A stretch of DNA of 64,000 nucleotides from Pusillimonas minor. Lineage in GTDB: Bacteria; Pseudomonadota; Gammaproteobacteria; Burkholderiales; Burkholderiaceae_B. Position 1 is the stretch's first letter, and each line of letters opens with the position of its first letter. This document shows positions 10,051 through 19,905 of the stretch, in pieces. A program made the position numbers and the translations under genes. Below the pieces are notes generated by a model. That model was not told where the DNA came from. It did no database searches and saw nothing but the letters and a program-made list of their open reading frames with translations. The DNA is taken from positions 62,001-126,000 of the forward strand of contig NZ_JACJUU010000003.1 in assembly GCF_014237865.1 (NCBI RefSeq). Direction: 5' to 3'.

Positions 10051-10695
10051 GTTTTTTTGTTTTGAAGCGCCGATGCGTGGTTCGGTACCTTTCATCAGGC
10101 GGCTGATATTGGCGCTGTGGCGAAAGCACAGCATGACGCTGATGACCACGATGGCGAAGGCGATGCCGGGTTCAAGTCGCCAGGCAATATTGCCGCCAAA
10201 CAGGTAATACAGCGGCGCAAAAATGGCGGCCATAATGGCAGCCAGCGACGAATACTTGCTGGCATAAGCCACAATCAGCCAAGTGGCCACCGTAGCCAGC
10301 GCCAGCAAGGGCTGCAGACCCAGCAAAACGCCCAGTGCCGTTGCCACGCCTTTGCCGCCCTTAAAGCCCAGAAATACCGGGTAAAGATGGCCCAGGAATA
10401 CTGCCACTGCGGCCGCCGCAACAACCCAGGTATCCAGTGCAAAACCCGATACCAGCATTTTGGCCAGCCAGACGGCAGCCCAGCCCTTCAGCGCGTCGCC
10501 CACCAGCGTCAGCAAAGCGGCTTTCTTGTTGCCGGTGCGCAATACGTTGGTAGCGCCGGGGTTTTTCGAGCCGAATGTGCGGGGATCTTGCAGGCCCATG
10601 AGCCGGCTGACGACAACCGCGAACGGGATGGAGCCCAGCACGTAGGCGCCGGCGATAATAAGCAGGCTGACAGCCAGGGCGATCATTACAGTCAT
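10042..10695 (-). CDS. plsY: Acyl-phosphate:glycerol-3-phosphate acyltransferase
   Basis: This inner-membrane enzyme makes lysophosphatidic acid from acyl-phosphate in phospholipid synthesis. It has 217 residues with five or more hydrophobic segments. The three PlsY loops are present: [12 protein letters not shown] followed by [29 protein letters not shown], and [22 protein letters not shown] second ATG lies 9 bases inside the chosen start. It is convergent with tsaD and divergent from surE. Confidence 0.95.
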   Translation of the reverse strand: MTVMIALAVSLLIIAGAYVLGSIPFAVVVSRLMGLQDPRTFGSKNPGATNVLRTGNKKAALLTLVGDALKGWAAVWLAKMLVSGFALDTWVVAAAAVAVFLGHLYPVFLGFKGGKGVATALGVLLGLQPLLALATVATWLIVAYASKYSSLAAIMAAIFAPLYYLFGGNIAWRLEPGIAFAIVVISVMLCFRHSANISRLMKGTEPRIGASKQKNKT

Positions 10696-10815
10696 GACAG
10701 GGGCAACTCCGTTTACTAAAAATCAAGGCGCGGCAATTCTACCCTGTGTGGCCCACCCATGTCGTTTTCGAGCGGGTACAATTGGCCACATTCATACGAG
10801 CAAAATGGAAGCGTA

Positions 10816-11574
10816 ATGCGCATATTAGTGTCCAACGACGATGGTTACAACGCAGCAGGTATCGAGGCGTTGACCGAAGCTTTGCGTGGTCTGGGCGATA
10901 TCACGGTTGTTGCACCCGAAACCAATTGCAGCGGCTCTTCAAACTCCCTTACGCTCAATCGTCCGTTATCGGTTCGACAGGCTTCAAATGGCTTTTTTTA
11001 TGTTAATGGCACGCCCTCCGATTGCGTGCACATTGCCTTAACGGGCTTGCTCGATTTCCGCCCCGACCTCGTCGTTTCGGGCATTAACAACGGCGCCAAT
11101 CTGGGCGACGACACCTTGTATTCGGGTACGGTTGCGGCGGCCACCGAAGGCTACCTGTTCGGTATTCCATCCATAGCATTTTCCCTGGTCGAACGGGGCT
11201 GGAAGCATCTCGATAATGCGGCACGCGTGGCGCGCCAGGTCGTCGAGCATCATATCGCTCAGCCACTCGACAGCAAGGTTTTGCTTAACGTCAATATTCC
11301 GGCGGTGCCATCTTCCCAATTGGCCGGCACTCGGGTCACGCGCCTGGGCAAGCGCCATCCGTCCGAGCCCGTCATTAAAAGCGCAACCCCTTATGGCGAG
11401 CCTGTCTACTGGATCGGCCCCGTTGGCAATGTATTCGACGCAGGCGCCAATACCGACTTTGCCGCCATCGAAGAAAACTACGTGTCGGTCACGCCGCTCA
11501 GGCTCGACCTCACCTATCACGAGCAGCTCGACGCCGTTACGCGGTGGGCTGGCCCGCTATGCGAAAACCCGTAA
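10816..11574 (+). CDS. surE: 5'/3'-nucleotidase SurE
   Basis: A metal-dependent nucleoside monophosphatase of stationary-phase survival operons, 252 residues. The metal site is the N-terminal SNDDG (D8, D9), with NGTPSDCV and [12 protein letters not shown] downstream. The start was set at the ATG at 10816, which puts [10 protein letters not shown] at the N terminus as in all SurE and has a GGAAG ribosome site 6 bases upstream; a longer frame from 10759 is not supported. A TACAAT hexamer at 10777-10782 could be a -10 element. Its end overlaps pcm. Confidence 0.96.
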   Translation: MRILVSNDDGYNAAGIEALTEALRGLGDITVVAPETNCSGSSNSLTLNRPLSVRQASNGFFYVNGTPSDCVHIALTGLLDFRPDLVVSGINNGANLGDDTLYSGTVAAATEGYLFGIPSIAFSLVERGWKHLDNAARVARQVVEHHIAQPLDSKVLLNVNIPAVPSSQLAGTRVTRLGKRHPSEPVIKSATPYGEPVYWIGPVGNVFDAGANTDFAAIEENYVSVTPLRLDLTYHEQLDAVTRWAGPLCENP

Positions 11575-12401
11575 CCCGGTCGCCGTTTGGCACTGGTACG
11601 GTCAACCGGTTTGGCCGCTCCAGTCTGGGGCATGGCCTAACGGTCAGCAACAGCAACGCCCGCGTCAGCGCGCCGGGCCTGACTGCGCGCAAGCCGGTCG
11701 TAACCAGTGCCGCTACGTCGTTGCCTGTCCCCGGGGTTGACCGCATTCAGGCCAATTTGGGCCTTAATTCCGATCGTCTTCGGGCGCAAATGGTGCAGCG
11801 TCTGCGTACCCAAGGTATTACCGACGAGCGTGTGCTCGGGGCCATGCTGGCGGTGCCCCGGCATTTGTTTGTTGACGAAGGCTTGGCCAGCCGGGCATAC
11901 GAAGATGCGGCTTTGCCCATCGGCTATGGCCAGACCATTTCCCAACCCTGGGTGGTGGCGCGCATGATTTCCGTGGTTTGCGAAAACCGCGTGCCATCGC
12001 GGGTGCTCGAAGTCGGTGCGGGCTGTGGCTACCAGGCTGCGGTGCTGGCTCAACTGGTTCGCGATGTCTACGCTATCGAGCGTATCCGCGGGCTGTATGA
12101 CCTGGCTCGCGAGCACCTGCGAGCACTCAAGCTGTCCACGCGGGTCCGGTTGTCGTTTGGTGATGGTATGCTCGGTTTGCCGACGTCGGCGCCTTTCGAT
12201 GCCATTCTGGTTGCGGCGGCCGGCATCAAAATTCCGCAGGCGTTGCTCGATCAGCTGTCTATTGGCGGGCGTCTTATTGCGCCCGAAGGCACATCGAACC
12301 AACGGCTTATTTTGGTCGAACGTACGGGCCCGTCCAGTTTCGCCCGGCAAGACCTAGAATCAGTTCGTTTTGTTCCGCTTCGCGCGGGAACACAGTTGTA
12401 A
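11559..12401 (+). CDS. pcm: Protein-L-isoaspartate O-methyltransferase
   Basis: It methylates isoaspartyl residues in damaged proteins using S-adenosylmethionine. The enzyme core starts near residue 60, with [28 protein letters not shown]-type family sequence, then the SAM-binding [16 protein letters not shown]. The first 55-60 residues are a basic, Ser/Thr-rich extension not needed for the fold. The ATG at 11559 overlaps the end of surE by 16 bases; a GTG at 11544 is the alternative start. The order surE-pcm-nlpD is the conserved arrangement. Confidence 0.93.
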   Translation: MRKPVTRSPFGTGTVNRFGRSSLGHGLTVSNSNARVSAPGLTARKPVVTSAATSLPVPGVDRIQANLGLNSDRLRAQMVQRLRTQGITDERVLGAMLAVPRHLFVDEGLASRAYEDAALPIGYGQTISQPWVVARMISVVCENRVPSRVLEVGAGCGYQAAVLAQLVRDVYAIERIRGLYDLAREHLRALKLSTRVRLSFGDGMLGLPTSAPFDAILVAAAGIKIPQALLDQLSIGGRLIAPEGTSNQRLILVERTGPSSFARQDLESVRFVPLRAGTQL

Positions 12402-12413
12402 GGGAGATTTCTT

Positions 12414-13214
12414 ATGTACGCAGAGTCGTTTACGTCTGGCGCTTCTGCTCGGCCTCAATCGCACGCGTCCGTCCGTTATTCCAGGGGCTTACGCCTTGCT
12501 GGTGTGCTGCTTATGGTGGTGCTGGCCGGTTGTGCGTCGCGTAAAACGCAGGCGCCCGTCAGCGATATGTCCAGTGGCGGCGGTTCGGTGGCTGCGGCAG
12601 GCGGCATTTATGTGGTGCGCCCGGGCGATACGCTATACAAAATAGCGCAAACCTACAATGTCGATGTCAATACACTTATTCGGCTTAACAATATCAGCGA
12701 CCCCAGCCAGTTGCGGGTTGGGCAAACGTTGCGTCTAACTGGTAACGCCGATATGGCCAGCGCGCCTGCTCCGGCGTCTGCGCCGGCAACGCCTGCCAAG
12801 GCTCCCGCCGACACATCATCGGCTACGCCGTCGCGCGCCAGCGATGCGGCCTTGGTGTCGTGGGGTTGGCCTGCCAATGGCAAAATCATTCAGGGGTTTA
12901 CGGCCAACACCAAAGGCATCGATATCGAAGGCAAAGTGGGTGATCCGGTTACCGCTGCTGCATCGGGCAAGGTCATGTATGCCGGAAATGGCGTGCGTGG
13001 TTTGGGCAACCTGATTCTCATCGGTCATTCAAACGGTTTTATTACGGCTTATGCCCATAACCACAAGTTGCTCGTTAAAACCGGCCAAGAAGTCAGCAAA
13101 GGTGTAAAAATTGCCGAAATCGGGCAAACCGACACCACATCGCCCAGGCTGCACTTCGAAATCCGTCGCAGTGGCACGCCGGTAAACCCCTTGGCTTATT
13201 TGCCGTCCCGATGA
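12414..13214 (+). CDS. nlpD: LysM/M23 lipoprotein, NlpD-type activator of cell-wall amidases
   Basis: A 266-residue lipoprotein expected to activate periplasmic amidases at the septum. The signal peptide has a lipobox LAGC with Cys40 as the lipidated residue. A LysM domain (YVVRPGDTLYKIAQTYNV onward) covers about 65-108, then an Ala/Pro-rich linker, then an M23 domain (about 160-260). The M23 zinc ligands look degenerate: the GIDIEGK motif lacks the usual His, as in NlpD/EnvC activators. A GGGAG ribosome site precedes the ATG at 12414. The stop overlaps the next gene by 4 bases. Confidence 0.92.
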   Translation: MYAESFTSGASARPQSHASVRYSRGLRLAGVLLMVVLAGCASRKTQAPVSDMSSGGGSVAAAGGIYVVRPGDTLYKIAQTYNVDVNTLIRLNNISDPSQLRVGQTLRLTGNADMASAPAPASAPATPAKAPADTSSATPSRASDAALVSWGWPANGKIIQGFTANTKGIDIEGKVGDPVTAAASGKVMYAGNGVRGLGNLILIGHSNGFITAYAHNHKLLVKTGQEVSKGVKIAEIGQTDTTSPRLHFEIRRSGTPVNPLAYLPSR

Positions 13215-13999
13215 CGCCGACCCTGGTTTTCGACCTCGAAACCATCCCAGACGTTGACGGGTTGCGCCGCCTGAATGGGTGGGGTAGCGACCTGACCGAC
13301 GTTCAGGTGGTCGAGGCCGCGCAAGCGGCCCGCATGCAATCGCACGGAACCGATTTTTTACCTTTGCACCTGCAAAAAATTGCCGTTGTAGGTTGCGTGT
13401 TTCGTGATGCCCAGGGCTTTCGCGTCAAAACCCTGGGCAAACCCGACGACCCCGAGGCTGCACTGATTGCGGGTTTCTTCAAAACCATCGATCACTACAC
13501 CCCACGCCTGGTCAGCTGGAACGGTTCAGGGTTCGACCTGCCGGTACTGCATTACCGCAGTCTTATTCATGCCGTGCCTGCGCCGCGCTATTGGGATACC
13601 GGCGAAGATGATCGCGACTTCAAGTACAACAACTACATCAGTCGCTATCACAACCGTCATATCGACCTGATGGATCTGCTGGCCAAATACAACGGCCGTG
13701 CCAACGCACCGCTCGACGAGCTGGCCAAGCTGTGCGGGTTTCCGGGCAAGCTGGGTATGGATGGCAGCCAGGTGTGGCGCGCCTGGGCGTCGGGCCAGCA
13801 AGAAGAAGTGCGTGCCTATTGCGAAACCGATGTGGTCAACACCTGGTTGGTGTATTGTCGTTTTCGATTGCTTAAAGGCGAGCTCGATCCGGTCGCCTAC
13901 CAGAACGAAGTCGATCTCGTCCGTCAAACGCTTGCAGCATCCGAAGCCCCCCATTGGCGCGAATATCTCGCCGCCTGGGACGCCGAAGCCGGCGGCTGA
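13211..13999 (+). CDS. Predicted 3'-5' exonuclease, PolB-like
   Basis: A 262-residue DnaQ-fold nuclease of the PolB-exonuclease-like group. The DEDD residues are in FDLETIPDV (Asp7/Glu9 region), SWNGSGFDLPVLHYR, and the final EEVRAYCETDVVNTWLVY. It lacks any polymerase domain. It starts inside nlpD (ATGA overlap), so it is translationally coupled to the surE-pcm-nlpD operon, where many beta- and gammaproteobacteria carry rpoS instead. Its substrate is unknown. Confidence 0.87.
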   Translation: MTPTLVFDLETIPDVDGLRRLNGWGSDLTDVQVVEAAQAARMQSHGTDFLPLHLQKIAVVGCVFRDAQGFRVKTLGKPDDPEAALIAGFFKTIDHYTPRLVSWNGSGFDLPVLHYRSLIHAVPAPRYWDTGEDDRDFKYNNYISRYHNRHIDLMDLLAKYNGRANAPLDELAKLCGFPGKLGMDGSQVWRAWASGQQEEVRAYCETDVVNTWLVYCRFRLLKGELDPVAYQNEVDLVRQTLAASEAPHWREYLAAWDAEAGG

Positions 14000-14169
14000 G
14001 TCGTTTCATTAAGGCGCCACGCCAAACCGCAGGTCATGCCGTTCGTTCAAGTTCGGCGTCGCCTTGTCTCTGAAACCGGTTGAAAGATTTTCACCTGTGG
14101 CCGAAACAAGCCCGAAACGTACTTCGCCTGACAATGAAGCTTCCTTAATCACTACAGGTGAACTTCATC

Positions 14170-14739
14170 ATGGCACGTCAATCTTCTGTTGTTGCATCCG
14201 CTTTGGCGGCTGTCGTTGCAAGCGTTGCGTTACACGCACCCGTTCTGGCCGCGCCACCGGCCGGCGATCAGGCGCCTGTCGCCGCTGAAGGAAAGCGCGG
14301 ACACTATCATCACGATCGCAAGGGTAATCGTATGGCCCACGCGCAAAGCGGCATGGTGGTTCCCGGATACGGCGTTATCAGCCAGCAGCAGCTCGACACG
14401 CTAGCATTGACTGACGCCCAGAAAGCACTGGTCAGTGAAGCGCGCGACGCACAAAAAGCAGCCTGGTCGGCGCATCGTACCGACATGCAGGCGCAGCGCA
14501 CTGCCCAGCTCGACGCACTCAAGGCGGGTAAGGCCGATCCGCGCGCTCAGGTTAAAGCCATGGCCGACCGGCAGGCGCAAATGATGCAGGCGCGCACCAC
14601 CATTACCGACAAATGGCTGGCGGTTTGGGATGCGCTTGACGATGCGCAACGCCAGAAAGTGTCGACCTTGCTGGCCGAGCGCGCCCAGCTTAAACAAGAG
14701 CGCCTGGGCCAGCGCATGCAGCGAGGCCCGGCATCCTGA
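14170..14739 (+). CDS. Small periplasmic protein, possibly Spy/CpxP-like
   Basis: A 189-residue secreted protein. A signal peptide with an AxA site (PVLAAP) spans about the first 28 residues. The mature part is almost entirely charged, alanine-rich helix (QQQLDTLALTDAQKALVSEA and repeats of A-Q-M/R), with a His-rich patch GHYHHD near residue 45. This resembles the LTxxQ-type Spy/CpxP chaperone-sensor family, but the match is by style only. The ATG at 14170 has an AGGTG ribosome site at 14155; the GTG at 14158 is the alternative. A gap of about 170 bases precedes it, so it may have its own promoter. Confidence 0.72.
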   Translation: MARQSSVVASALAAVVASVALHAPVLAAPPAGDQAPVAAEGKRGHYHHDRKGNRMAHAQSGMVVPGYGVISQQQLDTLALTDAQKALVSEARDAQKAAWSAHRTDMQAQRTAQLDALKAGKADPRAQVKAMADRQAQMMQARTTITDKWLAVWDALDDAQRQKVSTLLAERAQLKQERLGQRMQRGPAS

Positions 14740-14805
14740 TTCGACTTATGGGCGTTAGAGTGTCAAAATTCGGCCCTGATCGTTTTTTGCACACGCTAAC
14801 CGCCC

Positions 14806-16116
14806 ATGTCCGAATTAGTCCTTGATATTCAGTCGCTCGACCTCGAAGCCCGGGGTGTCGCCCGCCACGAAGGCAAAGTTGTGTTCGTTGAGGGGGCCCT
14901 GCCCGGCGAGCAAGTGGCGGCCAACATTGTCCGCCGCAAGCCGTCGTTCGACACCGCACGTACCGAGCGGGTTTTGCGGTCATCCTCACAGCGTGTAACC
15001 CCCAAGTGTCCCAATTTCGGGGTATGTGGGGGCTGTGCCATGCAGCACCTCGAGCCCGCTGCGCAGGTCGCCGTCAAGCAACGCGCGCTTGAAGACGCGC
15101 TATGGCATATTGGCAAAGTAAACCCGCACCGTATTTTGCCGCCTATGCACGGGCCCGTTTGGGGGTATCGTTATCGTGCCCGGTTGTCGGTCAGGCTGGT
15201 GCACAAAAAGGGCGGGGTGCTGGTTGGCTTCCGCGAAAAGCGGGGCGCTTATGTGGCCGACATGACCGAGTGCCTGGTGCTGCCGCCCCATGTATCGGCC
15301 ATGCTTGTGCCGTTGCGCGAATTAATCGGGCAGCTCAGTATCCCCAAGGCCATCCCCCAAATAGAGGTTGCCGTGGGCGACGAAACCACGGCACTGCTGT
15401 TGCGCCATATGGAACCGTTAACTGCGGCCGACCAGGCCTTGTTGACGGCTTTTGCGCAAACCCATAATGTCAGTTGGTGGCTGCAACCGAAAGGGCCGGA
15501 AACCGTTCAACCCATGTTGCCTGAAGATGCCGATCGTCTGGCGTATGTGTTGCCGCAATTTGGCCTGCGCATGGCGTATCGCCCCAGCGACTTTACCCAG
15601 GTCAATCACGCCATCAACCAAACCCTGATTGCCCGGGCACTGTCGTTGCTCGACGTGCAACCCAACGATCGCGTTGCCGATTTGTTCTGTGGCCTGGGTA
15701 ACTTTACGTTGCCCCTGGCGACACGGGCCCGCGAAGTTGTGGGTATCGAGGGCAGTAAAGCCTTGATTGATCGTGCCCGCGAAGCGGCGGCTGCCAATGG
15801 CCTGGCCGACACCACTGACTTTGCCGTACTTAACTTGTTTGAGGTTGATGTGGCCTGGTTGCGCGACCTGGCGTACTTTGACCGCATGCTGATCGACCCG
15901 CCACGCGATGGCGCCGAGGCCGTGGCCAGAGCATTGTCGGCGCTGGCGCCGGGCGAGCGCCCCAAACGCATTGTTTATGTGTCGTGCAACCCGGCTACAT
16001 TGGCGCGTGACGCTGGTATTCTGGTCAACGAAGGCGGGTACCGCATGCTGGCCGCCGGTGCCATCAATATGTTCCCCCATACCGGGCACGTCGAATCTAT
16101 TGCCGTGTTCGAATAA
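14806..16116 (+). CDS. rlmD: 23S rRNA (uracil-1939-C5)-methyltransferase
   Basis: It methylates U1939 of 23S rRNA. It has 436 residues: an N-terminal TRAM domain, an iron-sulfur cluster motif [10 protein letters not shown] at about 66-75, then the SAM domain with [12 protein letters not shown] and the catalytic segment [11 protein letters not shown]. Length and order match RumA/RlmD. It ends at a strong terminator shared with the convergent argH. Confidence 0.95.
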   Translation: MSELVLDIQSLDLEARGVARHEGKVVFVEGALPGEQVAANIVRRKPSFDTARTERVLRSSSQRVTPKCPNFGVCGGCAMQHLEPAAQVAVKQRALEDALWHIGKVNPHRILPPMHGPVWGYRYRARLSVRLVHKKGGVLVGFREKRGAYVADMTECLVLPPHVSAMLVPLRELIGQLSIPKAIPQIEVAVGDETTALLLRHMEPLTAADQALLTAFAQTHNVSWWLQPKGPETVQPMLPEDADRLAYVLPQFGLRMAYRPSDFTQVNHAINQTLIARALSLLDVQPNDRVADLFCGLGNFTLPLATRAREVVGIEGSKALIDRAREAAAANGLADTTDFAVLNLFEVDVAWLRDLAYFDRMLIDPPRDGAEAVARALSALAPGERPKRIVYVSCNPATLARDAGILVNEGGYRMLAAGAINMFPHTGHVESIAVFE

Positions 16117-16140
16117 AAAGGGGCCCGAGGGCCCCTTTTT
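16115..16140. terminator. Bidirectional terminator between rlmD and argH
   Basis: A perfect inverted repeat: an A5 stretch plus GGGGCCC, a GA centre, then GGGCCCC and six Ts. It works in either direction. Confidence 0.9.
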
Positions 16141-16188
16141 TAACACTGCAGGTTATTAACGCTGCAGATTTTTAACGTTGCAGATTGT
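16141..16188. repeat. Three-copy 16-bp tandem repeat
   Basis: Three units start at 16141, 16157 and 16173, each beginning TAAC and containing (C/T)TGCAG. Units two and three differ at few positions. It sits in the 60 bases between the terminator and the argH stop codon, in the 3' untranslated part of argH. No function is evident. Confidence 0.75.
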
Positions 16189-16200
16189 GATGCGGCCGAC

Positions 16201-17625
16201 TTACGCTGCCGCGGTGTCTTTAAGCACGCGCTCGGCTTCTTCCAGAACCCGTTGGGGTGCAGTGCCGCCAACGTGATTTCGCGCGGCTACCGAACCTTCG
16301 AGCGTAAGAACGTCGAAGACGTCTTCGTTGATAGATGCGTTAAAGGCTCGCAACTGCTCCAGGCTCAGGTCGGCCAGGTCGCAGTTTTGTTCTTCGCAGG
16401 TGCGCACCGCATGGGCAACGGTTTCGTGGGCGTCACGGAAGGGCACGCCTTTCTTCACCAAGTAATCGGCCAGGTCGGTGGCGGTGGCATAGCCCTGTAG
16501 TGCAGCAGCACGCATGGCATCGGGCTTGACTTTGATGCCGCTGACCATATCGACAAAGATTGTCAGCGTATCGCGGATGGTATCGGCCGAATCAAACAAC
16601 CCTTCTTTGTCTTCCTGGTTGTCTTTGTTGTAGGCCAGCGGTTGGCCTTTCATGAGCGTAAGCAGGCCGATCAGGTTGCCGTTGACGCGACCGGTTTTAC
16701 CGCGTGCCAGTTCGGGGACGTCGGGGTTTTTCTTTTGGGGCATGATCGAACTGCCGGTGCAGAAGCGATCGGCCAGTTCGATGAAGCCGACGCGCGGGCT
16801 CATCCAGATGATCAGCTCTTCGGACATGCGCGAAATATGCGTCATGATGAGGGCGGCGGCGGCGCAGAACTCGATGGCGAAATCGCGGTCGGAAACGGCG
16901 TCGAGCGAGTTGCGGCAGATGTCGTCGAACCCCAGCGTGCGGGCGACGCGCTCGCGGTCGATGGGGTAGGTGGTGCCTGCCAGCGCGGCTGCGCCCAAGG
17001 GTAGACGGTTAACACGCTTGCGGCAATCGTGCAGGCGTTCGGCGTCTCGGGCGAACATTTCGGCGTAGGCCAGCAAGTGGTGGCCAAACGTTACCGGCTG
17101 GGCCACCTGAAGGTGCGTAAAGCCGGGCAAAATAGTGTGGGCATGCGTTTTGGCCAGGGCGGCCAGGTTGTGCCGCAACTGACGCAGCAGGTCGATGGCG
17201 ATGTCGATTTCGGCGCGCAGCCACAGGCGGATGTCGGTAGCGACCTGGTCATTGCGCGACCGGCCAGTATGCAGGCGCTTGCCTGCGTCGCCCACCAGCT
17301 CAACCAGACGTTTTTCAATATTCAGGTGTACGTCTTCGAGGTCGATTGACCAGTTGAACTGGCCTGCGTCGATCTCGGACAGTATCTGCGCCATACCTTT
17401 TTGTATGGCGGCCAGGTCGTCGGCACTGATAATGCCTATGGCAGAAAGCATGTCGGCGTGGGCCAGTGAACCCTGAATGTCGAATGCGGCCATGCGCTTG
17501 TCGAAGTCGACAGACGCGGTGTAGCGCTTGACCAGGTCGGAAACAGGCTCGGAGAAACGGGCGGACCAGGCTTGGGCCTTGTTGGCGAACTGGTCTTGAC
17601 TTGCGGAGTGGGTATTTTTTGACAT
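16201..17625 (-). CDS. argH: Argininosuccinate lyase
   Basis: It is the last enzyme of arginine synthesis and splits argininosuccinate into arginine and fumarate. It has 474 residues. The fumarase/lyase signature [12 protein letters not shown] is intact, with [13 protein letters not shown] and TVAHAVR-type segments in the usual places. The start is ATG at 17625; an upstream in-frame TTG (17634) is less likely. A TATAAT hexamer on the minus strand at 17639-17634 lies only 9 bases before the ATG, hinting at a very short leader. Confidence 0.96.
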   Translation of the reverse strand: MSKNTHSASQDQFANKAQAWSARFSEPVSDLVKRYTASVDFDKRMAAFDIQGSLAHADMLSAIGIISADDLAAIQKGMAQILSEIDAGQFNWSIDLEDVHLNIEKRLVELVGDAGKRLHTGRSRNDQVATDIRLWLRAEIDIAIDLLRQLRHNLAALAKTHAHTILPGFTHLQVAQPVTFGHHLLAYAEMFARDAERLHDCRKRVNRLPLGAAALAGTTYPIDRERVARTLGFDDICRNSLDAVSDRDFAIEFCAAAALIMTHISRMSEELIIWMSPRVGFIELADRFCTGSSIMPQKKNPDVPELARGKTGRVNGNLIGLLTLMKGQPLAYNKDNQEDKEGLFDSADTIRDTLTIFVDMVSGIKVKPDAMRAAALQGYATATDLADYLVKKGVPFRDAHETVAHAVRTCEEQNCDLADLSLEQLRAFNASINEDVFDVLTLEGSVAARNHVGGTAPQRVLEEAERVLKDTAAA

Positions 17626-17661
17626 AGTGCGCAATTATAAGGGAGCGTGCGATAATTTTAG

Positions 17662-18090
<429 letters not shown>

Positions 18091-18233
18091 ACCAGTACGC
18101 GGCCGAACCGGTCTGCGGTGTTGATCGCGGCGTTATCTTGCGTTAATTCCTGTAAAACCTAGGGTATGTCACGAGGTCATCCCGACCAAGTTCGGGCATA
18201 CTAAAAAAGATGTTCCAGGTTACAGGAGAAGTC

Positions 18234-19139
18234 ATGAGATTGTTGTCTATTGCTTTGGCGGCCGTTGTTACGGTTGTCGGCATGTCGTCAGTACATGCGC
18301 AAGGCCGCCTCGATAAAATCAAAGAAAGCGGTCAAATCACGCTGGGTTACCGCGAATCTTCCATACCCTTTGCCTACCTCGACGGCCAGCAGAAGCCCGT
18401 CGGGTACTCCATGGACATCTGTAATGGCATTGTCGAGGCCGTCAAGCAGCATCTGGGGCTTGCACAGCTTAATGTGCGGCAAGTGCCGGTTACGTCGTCA
18501 ACACGTATTCCGCTGGTAGCCAATGGTACGGTCGACTTAACCTGCGGGTCGGCGACCAATAACGCCCAACGCCAAGAGCAGGTTAGTTTTGCACCCACCA
18601 CCTTCGTTACGGCCACCCGGTTTGCGGCCCTGAAAACCTCCGGGTTGTCTGATTTGGCCGATTTCAAAGACAAAACGGTGGTGTCTACGGCGGGTACCAG
18701 CAACTTGCGCTGGTTAACCCAGGCCAACGCCGAACAAAATCTGGGCATGCGCATTATCACGGCCAAAGACCACTCCGAAGCTTTCCTTACTGTCAGCAGT
18801 GGCCGTGCGGTGGCGTTTTTCATGGATGACATCTTGTTGGCGGGTCTGGTGGCCAATTCGCGCAACGCTGAAGACTGGATGATCAGCGAAAAGGCCTACA
18901 CCACCGAGCCCTACGGCATCATCCTGCCCAAAGACGACCCGGCTTTCAAAAAGGTGGTCGACGACGCAGTAAAAGCCATGATGAGCGATGGTCGCCTTGA
19001 AACCCTTTACGACAAATGGTTCATGCAGGCCATTCCGCCGCGCAATATCAAGCTCAACTGGCCCATGACCCCCGAATTACGCAAGGTTATTCAAAACCCC
19101 ACCGACTCGCCCGACCCGGCCGCTTATGTCCTTCAGTAA
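18234..19139 (+). CDS. gltI: Amino acid ABC transporter, substrate-binding protein (glutamate/aspartate type)
   Basis: A periplasmic binding protein of 301 residues. A signal peptide ends at VHAQ near residue 25. The SBP_bac_3 fold shows GYRESSIPFAYLD, PVGYSMDICNGIV, and VDLTCGSATNNAQRQEQVSFA, the last being characteristic of the GltI subgroup. The ATG at 18234 is preceded by AGGAG. It is the first gene of a four-gene importer operon; the substrate is inferred from subgroup resemblance only. Confidence 0.9.
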   Translation: MRLLSIALAAVVTVVGMSSVHAQGRLDKIKESGQITLGYRESSIPFAYLDGQQKPVGYSMDICNGIVEAVKQHLGLAQLNVRQVPVTSSTRIPLVANGTVDLTCGSATNNAQRQEQVSFAPTTFVTATRFAALKTSGLSDLADFKDKTVVSTAGTSNLRWLTQANAEQNLGMRIITAKDHSEAFLTVSSGRAVAFFMDDILLAGLVANSRNAEDWMISEKAYTTEPYGIILPKDDPAFKKVVDDAVKAMMSDGRLETLYDKWFMQAIPPRNIKLNWPMTPELRKVIQNPTDSPDPAAYVLQ

Positions 19140-19157
19140 CCCGCGCAAGGCCGGGGC

Positions 19158-19898
19158 ATGAATTACAACTGGAACTGGTCCGTCTTCTGGGACATATCCC
19201 CCGACGGAACAGGCACCTATTTCGACACGCTCATTCGCGGCCTTTACTGGACGCTGGGCGTGTCTGTGGCAGCCTGGGTGCTGGCGCTGGCGTTAGGTTT
19301 TTTGGTGGGTGTGCTCAATACAACCGGGCGTCGCGGCGTTGTGACCTGCTGTCGAGCCTGGGTCGAGCTCTTTCGCAATATCCCGCTGCTGGTGCAAATG
19401 TTTCTTTGGTACTTTGTGGTGCCCGAGCTTTTGCCGCAGGCCTGGGGCGATTTCATCAAGCAGTCCGATCCTGTCCTCAGTACGTTCTGGACGGCGGTGG
19501 TGTGTCTGGGCCTGTTTACGTCGGCGCGGGTGGCCGAACAGGTACGTGCGGGCATCGAGTCATTGCCCGCAGGGCAGGCTATGGCGGCGACCGCCCTGGG
19601 GCTGCGTCGGGCGCAGGTTTACCGCCATGTGCTGCTGCCCGCCACGGTGCGCATGATCATGCCGCCGCTTACCTCCGAAGCGCTTAACCTGGTCAAGAAC
19701 TCTTCGGTGGCATTTACCATTGGCCTGCTCGAAATCACCGGTGCGGCGCGTTCAATGCAAGAGTTCAGTTTCCAGATTTTCGAGTCTTTCGCGGCTGCAA
19801 CCGTGCTGTATGTGCTTATCAACATCGTCATCGTGGTGTTAATGCGGCGGCTTGAAAAATGGTTGCAGGTGCCGGGTTTCATGGGCACGGCAAAGTAG
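19158..19898 (+). CDS. gltJ: Amino acid ABC transporter permease (GltJ type)
   Basis: An inner-membrane permease of 246 residues with about five transmembrane helices. It has the HisM-type features ELFRNIPLLVQMFLWYF and the EAA loop around EQVRAGIESLPAGQAMAATALGL. It lies 18 bases after the binding protein and just before the second permease, with which it would form a heterodimer. Confidence 0.9.
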   Translation: MNYNWNWSVFWDISPDGTGTYFDTLIRGLYWTLGVSVAAWVLALALGFLVGVLNTTGRRGVVTCCRAWVELFRNIPLLVQMFLWYFVVPELLPQAWGDFIKQSDPVLSTFWTAVVCLGLFTSARVAEQVRAGIESLPAGQAMAATALGLRRAQVYRHVLLPATVRMIMPPLTSEALNLVKNSSVAFTIGLLEITGAARSMQEFSFQIFESFAAATVLYVLINIVIVVLMRRLEKWLQVPGFMGTAK

Positions 19899-19905
19899 GG
19901 CAGCC

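Noticed and set aside
13215-14805. Possible rpoS remnant between nlpD and rlmD
   Set aside because: No sigma-70 motifs appear in any frame; the region is filled by a complete exonuclease gene and a complete secreted protein gene.
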